DNA of 64,000 nt from Fidelibacterota bacterium (GTDB taxonomy: Bacteria; Pseudomonadota; Alphaproteobacteria; Rhodospirillales; Rhodospirillaceae): positions 1 through 64,000 of the forward strand of contig CANJPG010000001.1 in NCBI GenBank assembly GCA_947476065.1, written 5' to 3'. The position numbers and the translations under genes are program-made. The notes under the pieces were generated by a model. It had not been told where the DNA came from. It did no database searches and worked only from the letters and a program-made list of their open reading frames with translations. Position 1 is the first letter of the stretch, and the number at the start of each line of letters is the position of its first letter. This document shows, piece after piece, positions 17,925 through 26,926 of this stretch.

Positions 17925-18435
17925 TTTCATTCTCGCGGCCGCGTTTGCCGGTGCGGCCATGGCTGCAGAAAGTCCGCAGCTGGGTCAGCCCATCACTGAA
18001 AAGGAAGCTGCGGCCTGGGATTTGAGCATCGGCGCCGATGGTGTCGGTTTGCCGCCCGGTCGCGGTACGGTCAAAGCCGGCGAAGAGGTCTTCATCGCCA
18101 AATGCCAGGGCTGCCACGGCGAAAAGGGCGTCGGCCAGCCGGCCGACAAACTTGTCGGCGGGCAGGGCACCTTGGGCGGTGATGTGGCGCCTGTCAAAAC
18201 CGTCGGCAGCTACTGGCCCTATGCCACCACGCTGTTCGACTACATCCGCCGCGCCATGCCGCTGACGGAGCCGCAAACCCTGAAGCCCGGCGAGATCTAT
18301 GCCGTCTCGGCCTATATCCTCAATCTCAACGGCATCATCAGCGCCAAGACCGTTATCGACGCGAAAAGCCTGCCCAAGGTGAAAATGCCCAACAAAGGCA
18401 ATTTCTACATCGTCTATCCGGGCGAGATTAAGTGA
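17911..18435 (+). CDS. SoxD/SorB-like c-type cytochrome subunit
   Basis: A 174-residue exported monoheme cytochrome c. Signal peptide ~1-19 (ILAAAFAGAAMA-AES); heme motif C65-Q-G-C68-H69; likely axial Met117 in RRAMPLTEP. It overlaps the molybdenum-subunit gene by 14 bp, which indicates coupled translation and a two-subunit periplasmic enzyme. SoxD proteins of canonical Sox systems often carry two hemes and are longer; this one has a single heme. Confidence 0.88.
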   Translation: MFTRSFILAAAFAGAAMAAESPQLGQPITEKEAAAWDLSIGADGVGLPPGRGTVKAGEEVFIAKCQGCHGEKGVGQPADKLVGGQGTLGGDVAPVKTVGSYWPYATTLFDYIRRAMPLTEPQTLKPGEIYAVSAYILNLNGIISAKTVIDAKSLPKVKMPNKGNFYIVYPGEIK

Positions 18436-18563
18436 GGAAGGTCGGCTTCAATCTCGTCATGGCAGCCATCGCAGCAACGCAAACCGCGCGCACCGCTCCC
18501 GTGGTAAGACGCACTGGCGCGGCCATCGTCGCCGCCGGGCTTTTCCTCGGTTGTCTCGCCTAA
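18432..18563 (+). CDS. Possible small protein coupled to the cytochrome gene
   Basis: A 43-codon reading frame starts with GTG overlapping the cytochrome stop codon (GTGA) and ends with TAA at 18561-18563. The second half is hydrophobic (TGAAIVAAGLFLGCLA), so it could be a small membrane or lipoprotein-like peptide. No family is recognisable, and there is no strong Shine-Dalgarno sequence other than coupling. It may be chance. Confidence 0.3.
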   Translation: MRKVGFNLVMAAIAATQTARTAPVVRRTGAAIVAAGLFLGCLA

Positions 18564-18572
18564 GCGGTATTT

Positions 18573-19562
18573 ATGGTCGCCTTTTCGGTTCTTGATCTCA
18601 CGCACATCATTCAAGGCTCCAGTGCCGGCGACGCGCTGCGTAATACGCGTGACCTCGCACAGCTGGCCGAACGCCTGGGCTACACCCGCTACTGGCTGGC
18701 CGAACATCACAACATGACCGGTATTGCCAGTGCGGCGACCTCGCTGGTGATCAGCCACGTAGCGGCGGGCACGTCGACCATTCGTGTGGGCTCCGGTGGC
18801 ATCATGCTGCCCAACCATTCGCCGCTGGTGATCGCCGAGCAGTTCGGCACGCTGGAGGCGCTGTATCCCGGCCGCATCGATCTCGGCCTTGGCCGTGCCC
18901 CGGGCACCGATCAGCGCACTTTGCGTGCCTTACGCCGTGACAACTCGACCGCCGATACGTTTCCCCAAGATGTCGTCGAGCTGCAGGCCCTGCTCGGACC
19001 TGTCCAAGCGGGCCAGGCGGTGCAGGCGGTTCCCGGCGGCAACAGCAACGTACCAATCTGGATACTCGGCTCCAGCGTGTTCGGCGCGCAGCTGGCGGCC
19101 GTACTGGGCCTGCCCTATGCCTTCGCCTCGCACTTCGCGCCGGACTCCTTGTTCCAGGCTTTGAAATTCTACCGCGATGGCTTCAAGCCTTCGCGCCAGC
19201 TGCAAAAGCCGCACATCATGGTCGGCGCCAACATTGTCGCCGCCGAGACCGACGCCGAAGCGAAGCGCTTGTTCACCTCGATCCAGCAAAGTTTTGCCGC
19301 GCTGTTTCGCGGCACCCGCGGCCAGTTGCCGCCGCCGCTCGACGACATCGACAGCTTCTGGTCGCCGTCCGAGAAGGCCCAGGCCTCGCACATGCTGGCC
19401 TATGCCATCGTCGGCTCGCCCGAGACCGTACGTCGCGACCTCGGCAACTTCATGCAAAAGACCGGCGCCGATGAGGTCATGGTCACCTCGGCGATCTACG
19501 ACCATGCCGCGCGCCGCAGGTCCTACGAGATCGTCGCCGACGTCTGCAAAACACTCGGCTGA
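18573..19562 (+). CDS. Luciferase-like (LLM class) flavin-dependent oxidoreductase
   Basis: A 329-residue bacterial-luciferase-family protein, YhbW type. Motifs: [40 protein letters not shown] and [13 protein letters not shown], all typical of this subgroup, and [13 protein letters not shown] near the C-terminus. Members use reduced FMN (or F420) and oxygen on diverse substrates; the substrate cannot be inferred. Placed 137 bp after the sulfite dehydrogenase pair, so a link to organosulfur metabolism (alkanesulfonate monooxygenases are LLM enzymes) is worth considering, but the subgroup is not the SsuD one. Confidence 0.88.
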   Translation: MVAFSVLDLTHIIQGSSAGDALRNTRDLAQLAERLGYTRYWLAEHHNMTGIASAATSLVISHVAAGTSTIRVGSGGIMLPNHSPLVIAEQFGTLEALYPGRIDLGLGRAPGTDQRTLRALRRDNSTADTFPQDVVELQALLGPVQAGQAVQAVPGGNSNVPIWILGSSVFGAQLAAVLGLPYAFASHFAPDSLFQALKFYRDGFKPSRQLQKPHIMVGANIVAAETDAEAKRLFTSIQQSFAALFRGTRGQLPPPLDDIDSFWSPSEKAQASHMLAYAIVGSPETVRRDLGNFMQKTGADEVMVTSAIYDHAARRRSYEIVADVCKTLG

Positions 19563-19563
19563 G

Positions 19564-20451
19564 ATGAAGCCTGGTTTGCCGTGGCTGCACTTCCTGCTTG
19601 CCGTTGCCGTCGTGACTGTGTGGGGAACAAACTTCGTCGTCATCAAACAGGCGTTAGTGCAGTTCCCGCCGCTGCTGCTGGGCACCCTGCGCTTCGCCTT
19701 CGCGCTGTTGCCGGCGGTGTTCTTCTTCAAGCGTCCAGCCGTGCCCTGGTGGCATCTGGCCGCCTACGGCGCGTTGATCGGCGTCTGTCAGTTCGGGCTG
19801 CTGTACGAGGCCCTCAACGGCCAAATTGCGCCGGGGCTCGCCTCGGTGGTGATGCAGTCGCAGGTCTTCTTTACCATTGTGTTGTCCGTCTGGATCGAGC
19901 GCGAAAGCGTGCAGCGCCTGCAATGGGTGGCGCTGCTCTTTGCTGGCGCCGGGATCGGCATCATCGCCTGGCATACCGACCGCACCACCACGCTCCTTGG
20001 ACTTGGCATGACGCTGCTGGCCGCCCTCAGTTGGGCCGGCGGCAATGTCGTGGCGCGACAAAGCGGACGGGTCAACATGCTGTCCTACGTGATCTGGGCG
20101 AGCCTGTTCTCAACTCCGGTACTCTTGCTGTTGTCACTGCTGATCGAAGGCCCCACGGCTATCACCACCGCCGTCACCGAGGCCGACGTTTATGGCTGGG
20201 CCGGCGTGTTGTGGCAGTCGGTTGGCAACACCATGTTCGGCTACGCCTGCTGGGGCTGGCTGTTGACGCGCCACCCGGCGGCCACTATCGCGCCTCTGGC
20301 GCTTCTGGTGCCTGTGTCGGGCCTCGCCACGGCGATCTGGTGGCTGGGCGAGCCGCTGCCGCTGTGGAAGATTGCCGCGACGCTGTTCATCGTGGGCGGC
20401 GTGGCGCTGAATATGCTGTGGCCGAAAGTGGCGCCTAAACCAGCCGGTTAG
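19564..20451 (+). CDS. EamA/DMT-family transporter
   Basis: A 295-residue inner-membrane protein with ten predicted transmembrane segments formed by two EamA repeats (AVVTVWGTNFVVIKQAL at the start of repeat 1; LLAALSWAGGNVVARQSG at the start of repeat 2). It starts one base after the stop of the oxidoreductase gene, so the two are cotranscribed. Drug/metabolite transporters of this type export amino acids, metabolites or toxins; specificity cannot be told. The 3' end overlaps the convergent VWA gene by 17 bp. Confidence 0.88.
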   Translation: MKPGLPWLHFLLAVAVVTVWGTNFVVIKQALVQFPPLLLGTLRFAFALLPAVFFFKRPAVPWWHLAAYGALIGVCQFGLLYEALNGQIAPGLASVVMQSQVFFTIVLSVWIERESVQRLQWVALLFAGAGIGIIAWHTDRTTTLLGLGMTLLAALSWAGGNVVARQSGRVNMLSYVIWASLFSTPVLLLLSLLIEGPTAITTAVTEADVYGWAGVLWQSVGNTMFGYACWGWLLTRHPAATIAPLALLVPVSGLATAIWWLGEPLPLWKIAATLFIVGGVALNMLWPKVAPKPAG

Positions 20452-21469
20452 TCCACATCAGCGAGAACACGGCGGCCACCACGACCAACAGAGCGGCGAG
20501 GCCGGCGATCACGCCGGTCAGTTCTGTCTCGTGCTTTTCCAGCACCAGCGTCTTGGTCAGCGTTTTATAGACGTTGTTCAGTTCCTGCTGATTGCCGGCA
20601 CGGTAATAGGCCGCGTGGGTGATGTCGGCGACTTTCTTCAACGTGTACTCGTCAAGCTTAACGTGGGTCGAGCGGCCTTCGAACTCGATGATGCCGCCTT
20701 TCTCCGAACCGAAACCGACGGTGAACACGCGCACGCCGCGATCGGCCGCAGCCTTGGCCGCGCGGATCGGATCGGCGCCCATGTTGGTCTGGCCGTCGGT
20801 CAAGAGGATGATCACCGCCGAGGTGTAAGACCCCGCGGCCACCGGCTTAAAGTCCTGTTCGGGTGCGGCTTCGCCGAGGGCCGCGCCGCGGCCGCGGCCG
20901 TTACGGGCGTCCTCCTCTTCGTCGAACTTCTCCTGCTCGAAAATATTACGCAGGGCCGTCAGCATGCCGCTGCCCATGGCGGTATAGCGCTGCGGAGCAA
21001 GGCGCGAGATGGCGGCAATCACATCGTCCTGATTGTCGGTGGGCCGCTGCACGGTCATGGCGTTAGAGGAGAACGCCACCACGCCGATGCGGGCGCTGAT
21101 CGGCAGTTCCTTGACAAAATCGATGGCGGCGGATTGCGCGGCCGAAATACGCTGGGGCTCCATGTCGGTTGCGCGCATGCTGCCGGAGACATCCATAGCC
21201 AGGATGATGGTCTCGCGCTGCGACGGCAGGGTGACGACGGCGGCGGGCCGGGCGATGGAGAAAATCGCCACGCCGAGGGCCGCCAGGAACAATGCCGGCG
21301 GCACGTGGCGGCGGATCTTCTGGCCGGGGCCGATGGCAGACTTTAGTAGGCCTAAATTGGCATACCGCAGCGCGTTCTTGTTTCGCCGACGTAACAGAGC
21401 CACATAACTCAGTACCATCAGCGGCAAAATAGCCAACAACCACAACATATTAGGCGAAAAAAGAATCAT
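20435..21469 (-). CDS. BatA-like VWA-domain membrane protein
   Basis: A 344-residue protein with an N-terminal membrane anchor (two segments, ~6-25 and ~57-75), a von Willebrand A domain with an intact MIDAS (DVSGS in AMDVSGSMRATDM, then a conserved Thr and ILLTDGQTNMG), and a C-terminal transmembrane helix (GVIAGLAALLVVVAAVFSL). This is the layout of BatA/aerotolerance and MxaL-type proteins, which work with MoxR ATPases; no moxR lies next to it here. Membrane-associated, domain facing the periplasm. Confidence 0.8.
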   Translation of the reverse strand: MILFSPNMLWLLAILPLMVLSYVALLRRRNKNALRYANLGLLKSAIGPGQKIRRHVPPALFLAALGVAIFSIARPAAVVTLPSQRETIILAMDVSGSMRATDMEPQRISAAQSAAIDFVKELPISARIGVVAFSSNAMTVQRPTDNQDDVIAAISRLAPQRYTAMGSGMLTALRNIFEQEKFDEEEDARNGRGRGAALGEAAPEQDFKPVAAGSYTSAVIILLTDGQTNMGADPIRAAKAAADRGVRVFTVGFGSEKGGIIEFEGRSTHVKLDEYTLKKVADITHAAYYRAGNQQELNNVYKTLTKTLVLEKHETELTGVIAGLAALLVVVAAVFSLMWTNRLV

Positions 21470-21545
21470 CAGGTCCCTTTTCCGGGCGCGCGGTGGCCCG
21501 TCCTACAGTCTGCGGCAAGCATACGCCATATGGTGGCCTTGAACA

Positions 21546-22937
21546 TCAGCCTTCGGCGGAAAAGGCTAAAGGAAACTGCAATAGCACCCGCAATCCCCGT
21601 CCGCCGGGCGGGTCCGCCAGAGAGATCGTGATCCCCAGCCGTTCGGCGATTTGTTTGGCGATGGCCAATCCCAGTCCGCTGCCGGGCGTGATGGCGCCGG
21701 CCAGCCGATAAAACCGGTCAAAGACCTTTTCGCGCTTGTCGGCGGGAACGCCCGGGCCGCTGTCGTCGATGATGATGGTCGGGGTCTCCTCTTTCACCAC
21801 CCGCACCGTTACGGAGCCGGCGGCCGGTGTGTATTTGAATGCGTTATCCAGTAAGACGCCGATCAGAATGGCCGCCAGCTTGCCGTTGGTGGACGCCGTC
21901 AGGTTCTCATCACCTTCGAGCCCGAGCGTAATATTCTTTCCGATGGGCAGCGTGCTGTTCACGGCGATGGAGGTTTGCGCCAGGTTGAACAGGTTCACGC
22001 GCTCGACCGGTGCATCCTGAGTTCCCAAACGAGCCAACATCAATAACTGTTCCACCACCGTGATCGCCCGCGAGATGCCCAGCTGCAGGGCGTCGATGGC
22101 CTCGCGTCGCTCCTGTTCGCCGGCACGGGCCGCCAACTGGCTTTGCAGCTTCAGGACCGTCAGCGGGGTCCTGAGCTCATGGGCGGCGTTGTCGACAAAA
22201 TCGCGTTCCAGGGCGATGGCGCGGCGCAGCTTTTCCAGCAGGCCGTTCAAGGCGTCAAACACCGGCGTCAGCTCATAGGGCACGTCGGCGACATCAATCG
22301 GTGAAAGGTCGTCCTCTGAGCGCTGGTCAATGGCATCGACCGCGCGCGTCAGTTCGGCCAGGCCGATGTCGATGCTGAGAAAAAGGGCCGCCAGCAGCAC
22401 GGCGGCAAGGCCGATCATAGGTCCGGCGGCGCCCAGCAGCATCTCGCGCCGCAGCCGGTCGCGCCCCGCTAGGTTTTCCCAGACCTCAAAGATCAGCTCG
22501 TGCGTCGGGTTCTGCAGCGAATACACCCGCCACGGGGCTTCATTGACGACAATATCGTTGAATCCACGCCCGACCGGCCCAACGTTTTCATTGGGCGCGT
22601 TCTTGGAGCGGTTGACGAGCTTGTTGTTAAGCCAGATGCGGAAGGCGCGGGTGTCGGCGTAGTCGAGGATCTTCGAGCGGTCCTCGGCCGGCAGTTCGGC
22701 GACGAGGGACTGCAGATCGACCTCGGTCTCCGTGACCTCATCGCCGCTCAACCCGACGTCGCTCTCCCGTATTCTGTCCCACAGAATCTCGGCGTCGGAG
22801 ATGAGCTTGGCGTTGTATTCCTCCGAGATCTCCTTTTCGGCGCCCCGGATGACGATCACCTGGACGCCGAAGACGGCAGCGATGGTCAGTGCGGCGATGA
22901 GTACAAACAGACGCCGCCGCAGCGAGAGACGCTTCAC
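21546..22937 (-). CDS. Two-component sensor histidine kinase
   Basis: A 463-residue kinase. The start is GTG at 22937, overlapping the response-regulator stop (GTGA). Transmembrane helices at ~9-30 and ~168-190 bracket a periplasmic sensor of ~140 residues; then HAMP, the H-box with H253 (NAAHELRTPLT), N-box and G-boxes (IIIDDSGPGVP, GSGLGLAIAKQIAERLG). Resembles QseC/TctE-type kinases. The partner regulator is encoded immediately upstream. The stimulus is not evident from sequence. Confidence 0.9.
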   Translation of the reverse strand: MKRLSLRRRLFVLIAALTIAAVFGVQVIVIRGAEKEISEEYNAKLISDAEILWDRIRESDVGLSGDEVTETEVDLQSLVAELPAEDRSKILDYADTRAFRIWLNNKLVNRSKNAPNENVGPVGRGFNDIVVNEAPWRVYSLQNPTHELIFEVWENLAGRDRLRREMLLGAAGPMIGLAAVLLAALFLSIDIGLAELTRAVDAIDQRSEDDLSPIDVADVPYELTPVFDALNGLLEKLRRAIALERDFVDNAAHELRTPLTVLKLQSQLAARAGEQERREAIDALQLGISRAITVVEQLLMLARLGTQDAPVERVNLFNLAQTSIAVNSTLPIGKNITLGLEGDENLTASTNGKLAAILIGVLLDNAFKYTPAAGSVTVRVVKEETPTIIIDDSGPGVPADKREKVFDRFYRLAGAITPGSGLGLAIAKQIAERLGITISLADPPGGRGLRVLLQFPLAFSAEG

Positions 22938-23596
22938 TGCTTGACCAGGTAACCTACACCGCGCACGGTCTGAACGAAGTCTTTGCCCAGCTTCTTGCGC
23001 AACGAATAGATCGTCACTTCCACCGTGTTGCTTTCGATCTCTTCGTCGTAGCCGTACAGTTGGGTTTCGATCTGCGATTTGCTGACGATCTTGTTCTTGC
23101 GCTCGAGCAGGAGGGCCAGGACCTTCAGCTCTTTGGCGGTCAGCACATTGACCACGCCGCCTTTGCGCACAACTTTGGCATCGAGGTCGAGTTCGATGTC
23201 GCCGCACTGCAGGATGCCGCTGGTGTTTGCCTGCGTGCGACGCGCCACCGAGCGCAGGCGCGCGAGCAGTTCGTCGAAGTCGAATGGCTTGATCATGTAG
23301 TCGTCGGCGCCGGAATCCAGCGTTTTCACTTTCTGCGCTGTCGCGTCCATGGCGGTCAGCACGACGACGGGAAGATTCTGCGTCTGGGGTTCGCTGCGTA
23401 GCGCCTTCAGAAGCTCGGCGCCCGACATCTTGGGCAGATTCATATCGAGGATCACGACGTCGAAGGGTTTGTCGCGAGCCAATTCCAGGCCGCTTTCCCC
23501 GGAGGCCGCCAGGGTGGGGCTATAGCCCGCCTGACCGATGCCGCGGTTAAGGGCGGAGCCCAGCATCGGATCGTCTTCGACAATAAGCACACGCAT
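22934..23596 (-). CDS. OmpR/QseB-family response regulator
   Basis: A 220-residue regulator: receiver domain 1-115 (VEDD acidic pocket, phospho-acceptor D51 in VVILDMNLP, Lys in DYMIKPFD) and a C-terminal winged helix (NTVEVTIYSLRKKLG, VRGVGYLV). First gene of the two-component operon. Three TGTAAC direct repeats lie 43-81 bp upstream of its start and are good candidates for autoregulation. Confidence 0.92.
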   Translation of the reverse strand: MRVLIVEDDPMLGSALNRGIGQAGYSPTLAASGESGLELARDKPFDVVILDMNLPKMSGAELLKALRSEPQTQNLPVVVLTAMDATAQKVKTLDSGADDYMIKPFDFDELLARLRSVARRTQANTSGILQCGDIELDLDAKVVRKGGVVNVLTAKELKVLALLLERKNKIVSKSQIETQLYGYDEEIESNTVEVTIYSLRKKLGKDFVQTVRGVGYLVKQ

Positions 23597-23639
23597 GAGA
23601 ACACCATTTGCGAAAGGGTTGGCGAGGGCCGCTGCGAAT

Positions 23640-23677
23640 TGTAACTAAAGTGCGACTCTCTTGTAACATGATGTAAC
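23640..23677. promoter_or_regulatory. TGTAAC direct repeats upstream of the response-regulator gene
   Basis: TGTAAC occurs at 23640-23645, 23662-23667 and 23672-23677. The last two are exactly 10 bp apart and the first is about two helical turns away, the geometry at which OmpR/PhoB-family dimers bind head-to-tail. No other use of these repeats is apparent. Confidence 0.6.
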
Positions 23678-23795
23678 CGCAGCCTTGAGCCCGCAAGGGT
23701 TAGGGCAGCCGAAAGCGCGTCGCGCGAATTACAAAGCTTCCAGAAAGGACCCGGGAATGTACCCAGGGGTGAATAGCGGGCGGTGCCGTTAACCG

Positions 23796-24359
23796 TTACC
23801 AGTAACGGACGCGGCCGACATCGAGGTGCACGAAGTTGGACTCGGCGTAATAGCCGACCCCGCCGGCGCCCATGGCTTTGGCAGACTTCTGCAGAGTCTT
23901 GAGATCCACGCCGGGCACGCGGATGTCGATGGCCATGCCCTGCATGTGCAGACTTTGTTTTGCGACGCCATGGCTCGCCTCGGCCATTTTGGCGTTGCTC
24001 TCGGGCGACCGATAGCCGGAGATGACATGGAACGGCGTTTTGACGTCGAGGCGATTGTGCAATTGGTTCAGCACGTCGAGCAGTTTGGTGTCGATGGGAT
24101 GTACCGCTCCGTTGCGGTGGTCGCGCAGCACATGGGCGATACCGGCGAGCGCCTCAGGCTGATAGCAGCCGTCGCAAAAATATTCGGATTTAAATTTCTC
24201 GCCGGTGTGCAGGTTGATCAGCGCCAGGCCGCGGCGCGCATCAGGCAGGGCAGCGTGCGCAGGCCTGAGTGCCAGCGTTCCAAGGCCAGCAGCGCTCGCG
24301 CCGAGAAAGGCGCGCCGCGACAGAACCAGCCGAGATGTGGATACAGTTGACGTCCCCAT
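23796..24359 (-). CDS. YcbK-like (DUF882, peptidase M15 family) exported protein
   Basis: A 187-residue protein with a Tat-type signal peptide (SRRAFLGASAAGLGTLALRP, cleavage near AHA-AL). The M15/DUF882 fold is shown by HVISGYRSPESNAKM, SLHMQGMAIDIRVP (zinc ligands His and Asp) and the C-terminal FVHLDVG (zinc His). Related proteins are D-Ala-D-Ala-type or L,D-peptidoglycan peptidases. It is next to and on the same strand as an L,D-transpeptidase gene, as ycbK is beside ycbB (ldtD) in enterobacteria, so a shared role in wall remodelling is likely. Confidence 0.88.
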   Translation of the reverse strand: MGTSTVSTSRLVLSRRAFLGASAAGLGTLALRPAHAALPDARRGLALINLHTGEKFKSEYFCDGCYQPEALAGIAHVLRDHRNGAVHPIDTKLLDVLNQLHNRLDVKTPFHVISGYRSPESNAKMAEASHGVAKQSLHMQGMAIDIRVPGVDLKTLQKSAKAMGAGGVGYYAESNFVHLDVGRVRYW

Positions 24360-24480
24360 GCCCGGAATCTGTAGCAGCGCGATTCCACGGCATCAAGAAA
24401 TGATCCCAGCGCGGAAAGAGATTTTCTGTAATCATGCCCGCATCGCAAGCGCGCGATGCAGGCTGCAACTCAAGATACAC

Positions 24481-26193
24481 TTAATTTGGGGTGACGCTCT
24501 GTTTAGCCGGCAATCGGCGCGGCGCAAAAGCCAAAGCCTCGGCTAGCGGCGCGTCGCGGTCGTAAACGTCGTTGCGAAAGTTGACCGCACCGTCTTCGGA
24601 AAACGCCGTCCAGTAGGAGATGTAAACAGGCAGTGGTTGCGCAACAGCGATGCTGCGCGTCACACCTTTCGCGATTTCTTCCTTCAGGCGCGCTTCGCTC
24701 CAGCCCGGCGTTTGCAGTAGCACGTGTTCAGCCAATGTCGTCGGCTGATCGACGCGCACGCAGCCGTGACTGAGGTGGCGTTCGTATTTGACAAAGGCGC
24801 CGCGCGACGGGGTGTCGTGCAGATAGATGTTCTGCGGATTGCTCATCTGGAACTTCATTAGGCCCAGCGAGTTGTCATCGCCCGCCAACTGGCGGAAGCG
24901 CATGCCGAGGGTCCGGGCCGAATATTGCGACCAATCGATGTTCTGGCCGTGCGGATCGTCGGTGGCGCCAACCACCACGATATTGTTTTCGGCGAGATAG
25001 TTCGGATTCTTCTGCAGCTTGGGCAGGATCTCTTTCGTCGCAATCGACGGCGGAATTTCCCAGCGTGGGTTAAACGTCACGGCCGTGATCTTCGCCGTTA
25101 TGATCGGCGTCGCGTGGCGCTTGTCGCCGCTGACCACATTCAGATGCAGCGTCGATTTGCCTTTGACCATGACATCAAGAAAGGTCGCTGCCGTATTCAC
25201 CGCGATGAAACTCTCGCCGCGGTCACGGGGCGTGTGGCGCCAGCGCTCAAGATTGGCGGCGATCTGTGCGGTGCGCACATCGGCCGGCACGTTCAAGGCC
25301 GCCAGCGTGCCTTTACCGACGCGACCGTCGGGTTCCAGTCCATTGCGCTGCTGGAACTGCTTGATCGCTTCGGTCAGCAGCACGGTATCGGCGGGCGTGT
25401 CGCCGTGCAGATAACCCTCGGCCACCAGGCGTGCCTGCAGTTGCGGCGTGCGCGGGTCGGTCATGTCGAGCAGCATTTCCTCGTCACCCGAAATCTGCGC
25501 CCAGCCGCCCTGTTCGACGATATCGCGATAGGTCTGCAGCGCGCCCACCAGGTATTTGTACTGCGGATCGCTGGGGGCCAGTGTCGCGATGTATTCCCTG
25601 AGCCCGCCTTTGCTTTTCAGCGCGTCTGCCACACCGGCAACCGGATCATAGGTCTCTACCGGCATGATCCAGCTCTCGCCCAGCTTCTCGCGAGCAACAG
25701 CACCGAGGCGCAAGGCACTCACAAGACGCAGCGCCTCGCGGGTGAGGTCGATGTCGGCGCGGGCGGCGGTTTCGGGCGCGATATCGCGTTCGCTGGCGGC
25801 CAGCAGCAGGTTGCCAAGGCGCTGGCTTTCAATGCCCTGGGCAACGGCCATGGCCAAGACCTGCGCCAGGTCCTTCTGGCGGCGCGCGCCGTCGGCGGCA
25901 TTCATCCACAGGGGCGCGTTATTGAATTGCGCGTAAAGGCGGGCGACTGCCTCCTCGGGTGCCACCTTCAGCATCTCTGCGCCAATCAATCCCGGCAGGA
26001 GGTCCGCCTCAGTAACCTTCGCAGTAACAACTTTCGCCGGAGCGACAGCATTTGATTGCTGGGTGGTCTGCGATGCGTCTTTCTGGACGGCGCGCATATC
26101 CACGGCAACTTTGAATACCAGGACTCCCGCCAACAGCGCGACCAGAGCCACGCCGGCCGGATAAAATCTTTGATACCTCTGTGTGCTTTTCAT
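24481..26193 (-). CDS. YcbB-type L,D-transpeptidase
   Basis: A 570-residue periplasmic enzyme anchored by an N-terminal helix (~12-30). A scaffold domain is followed by a peptidoglycan-binding segment (LLTEAIKQFQQRNGLEPDGRV) and a YkuD catalytic domain with the active-site Cys in HLSHGCVRVDQP. It forms 3-3 cross-links in peptidoglycan or attaches proteins to it. The length matches the large YcbB class (about 550-615) rather than the small ErfK class. The upstream partner in transcription order is itself; the YcbK-like gene follows 121 bp downstream. Confidence 0.9.
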   Translation of the reverse strand: MKSTQRYQRFYPAGVALVALLAGVLVFKVAVDMRAVQKDASQTTQQSNAVAPAKVVTAKVTEADLLPGLIGAEMLKVAPEEAVARLYAQFNNAPLWMNAADGARRQKDLAQVLAMAVAQGIESQRLGNLLLAASERDIAPETAARADIDLTREALRLVSALRLGAVAREKLGESWIMPVETYDPVAGVADALKSKGGLREYIATLAPSDPQYKYLVGALQTYRDIVEQGGWAQISGDEEMLLDMTDPRTPQLQARLVAEGYLHGDTPADTVLLTEAIKQFQQRNGLEPDGRVGKGTLAALNVPADVRTAQIAANLERWRHTPRDRGESFIAVNTAATFLDVMVKGKSTLHLNVVSGDKRHATPIITAKITAVTFNPRWEIPPSIATKEILPKLQKNPNYLAENNIVVVGATDDPHGQNIDWSQYSARTLGMRFRQLAGDDNSLGLMKFQMSNPQNIYLHDTPSRGAFVKYERHLSHGCVRVDQPTTLAEHVLLQTPGWSEARLKEEIAKGVTRSIAVAQPLPVYISYWTAFSEDGAVNFRNDVYDRDAPLAEALAFAPRRLPAKQSVTPN

Positions 26194-26336
26194 AACCCGT
26201 ACAACGCACTGCTTTGCACGGATGTTCTTTTTGCCCTACGCCCGAGCGGGAAATAAATAGAAGCTGCAGGGATTCTACGCGGGAACAGATCGTAGAACGC
26301 GTATTCGCAGCGAATTTCTGCGCGATTGCGGCGGCT

Positions 26337-26768
26337 TTAGGCCCTGCGGTCGCGGATGGCAACGGTAAGGCGCGAGACGCAGACAAGCTTGCCGTCGTCG
26401 CCGCGCATCTCGATGCCCCAGACATGACTCGTCGCCCCAATATGGAATGGCCGCGCCGTGCCGGTCAGGAACCCACTGGTCAGGCTGCGCAGGTGATTGG
26501 CGTTGATCTCCTGGCCCACGCAATATTGCTTGGTCTCGTCGAGGACCATAGCGGCGGCGACGCTGCCCAAGGTCTCGGCCAGAACCACCGAGGCCCCGCC
26601 ATGCAGCACGCCGTAGGGCTGGAAGACCCGCGCGTTCACCGGCATGCGGCCGACGACGTAATCAGGGCCGATCTCGGCGAAGGTGATGTCGAGCACTTCG
26701 ACCAGGGTATGGGGCCGCAGTTTTTCGACGTCGCTCAGGCTGTGCGGTTTGAACCAGATGGATTTCAT
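26337..26768 (-). CDS. PaaI/YdiI-type hotdog thioesterase
   Basis: A 143-residue hotdog-fold protein. I chose the ATG at 26768, preceded by GGGGAG at ideal spacing; the frame extends upstream but without homology. Signature: NARVFQPYGVLHGGASVVLAETLGS (active-site region) and NHLRSLTSG. Such enzymes hydrolyse acyl-CoA thioesters such as phenylacetyl- or 1,4-dihydroxynaphthoyl-CoA. No neighbouring pathway fixes the substrate. Confidence 0.85.
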   Translation of the reverse strand: MKSIWFKPHSLSDVEKLRPHTLVEVLDITFAEIGPDYVVGRMPVNARVFQPYGVLHGGASVVLAETLGSVAAAMVLDETKQYCVGQEINANHLRSLTSGFLTGTARPFHIGATSHVWGIEMRGDDGKLVCVSRLTVAIRDRRA

Positions 26769-26926
26769 GCTTGCTCCCCTCTGCACTTGCCCGACTATAA
26801 ATGAGAAGGGGTCCGCGTCAGAGCCTACCTTTTTGCAAAGCAGCACTGCGCCGCCCAAGCGAGTCCTCGCAAGAAATACCCGGCCATGCTATCGCAGATC
26901 GGGTTTCCCAAATCAGGTAAGGCGCG

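Noticed and set aside
16620-18435. Full thiosulfate-oxidising Sox system
   Set aside because: Only SoxC- and SoxD-like genes are present; soxXYZAB are absent from the window.
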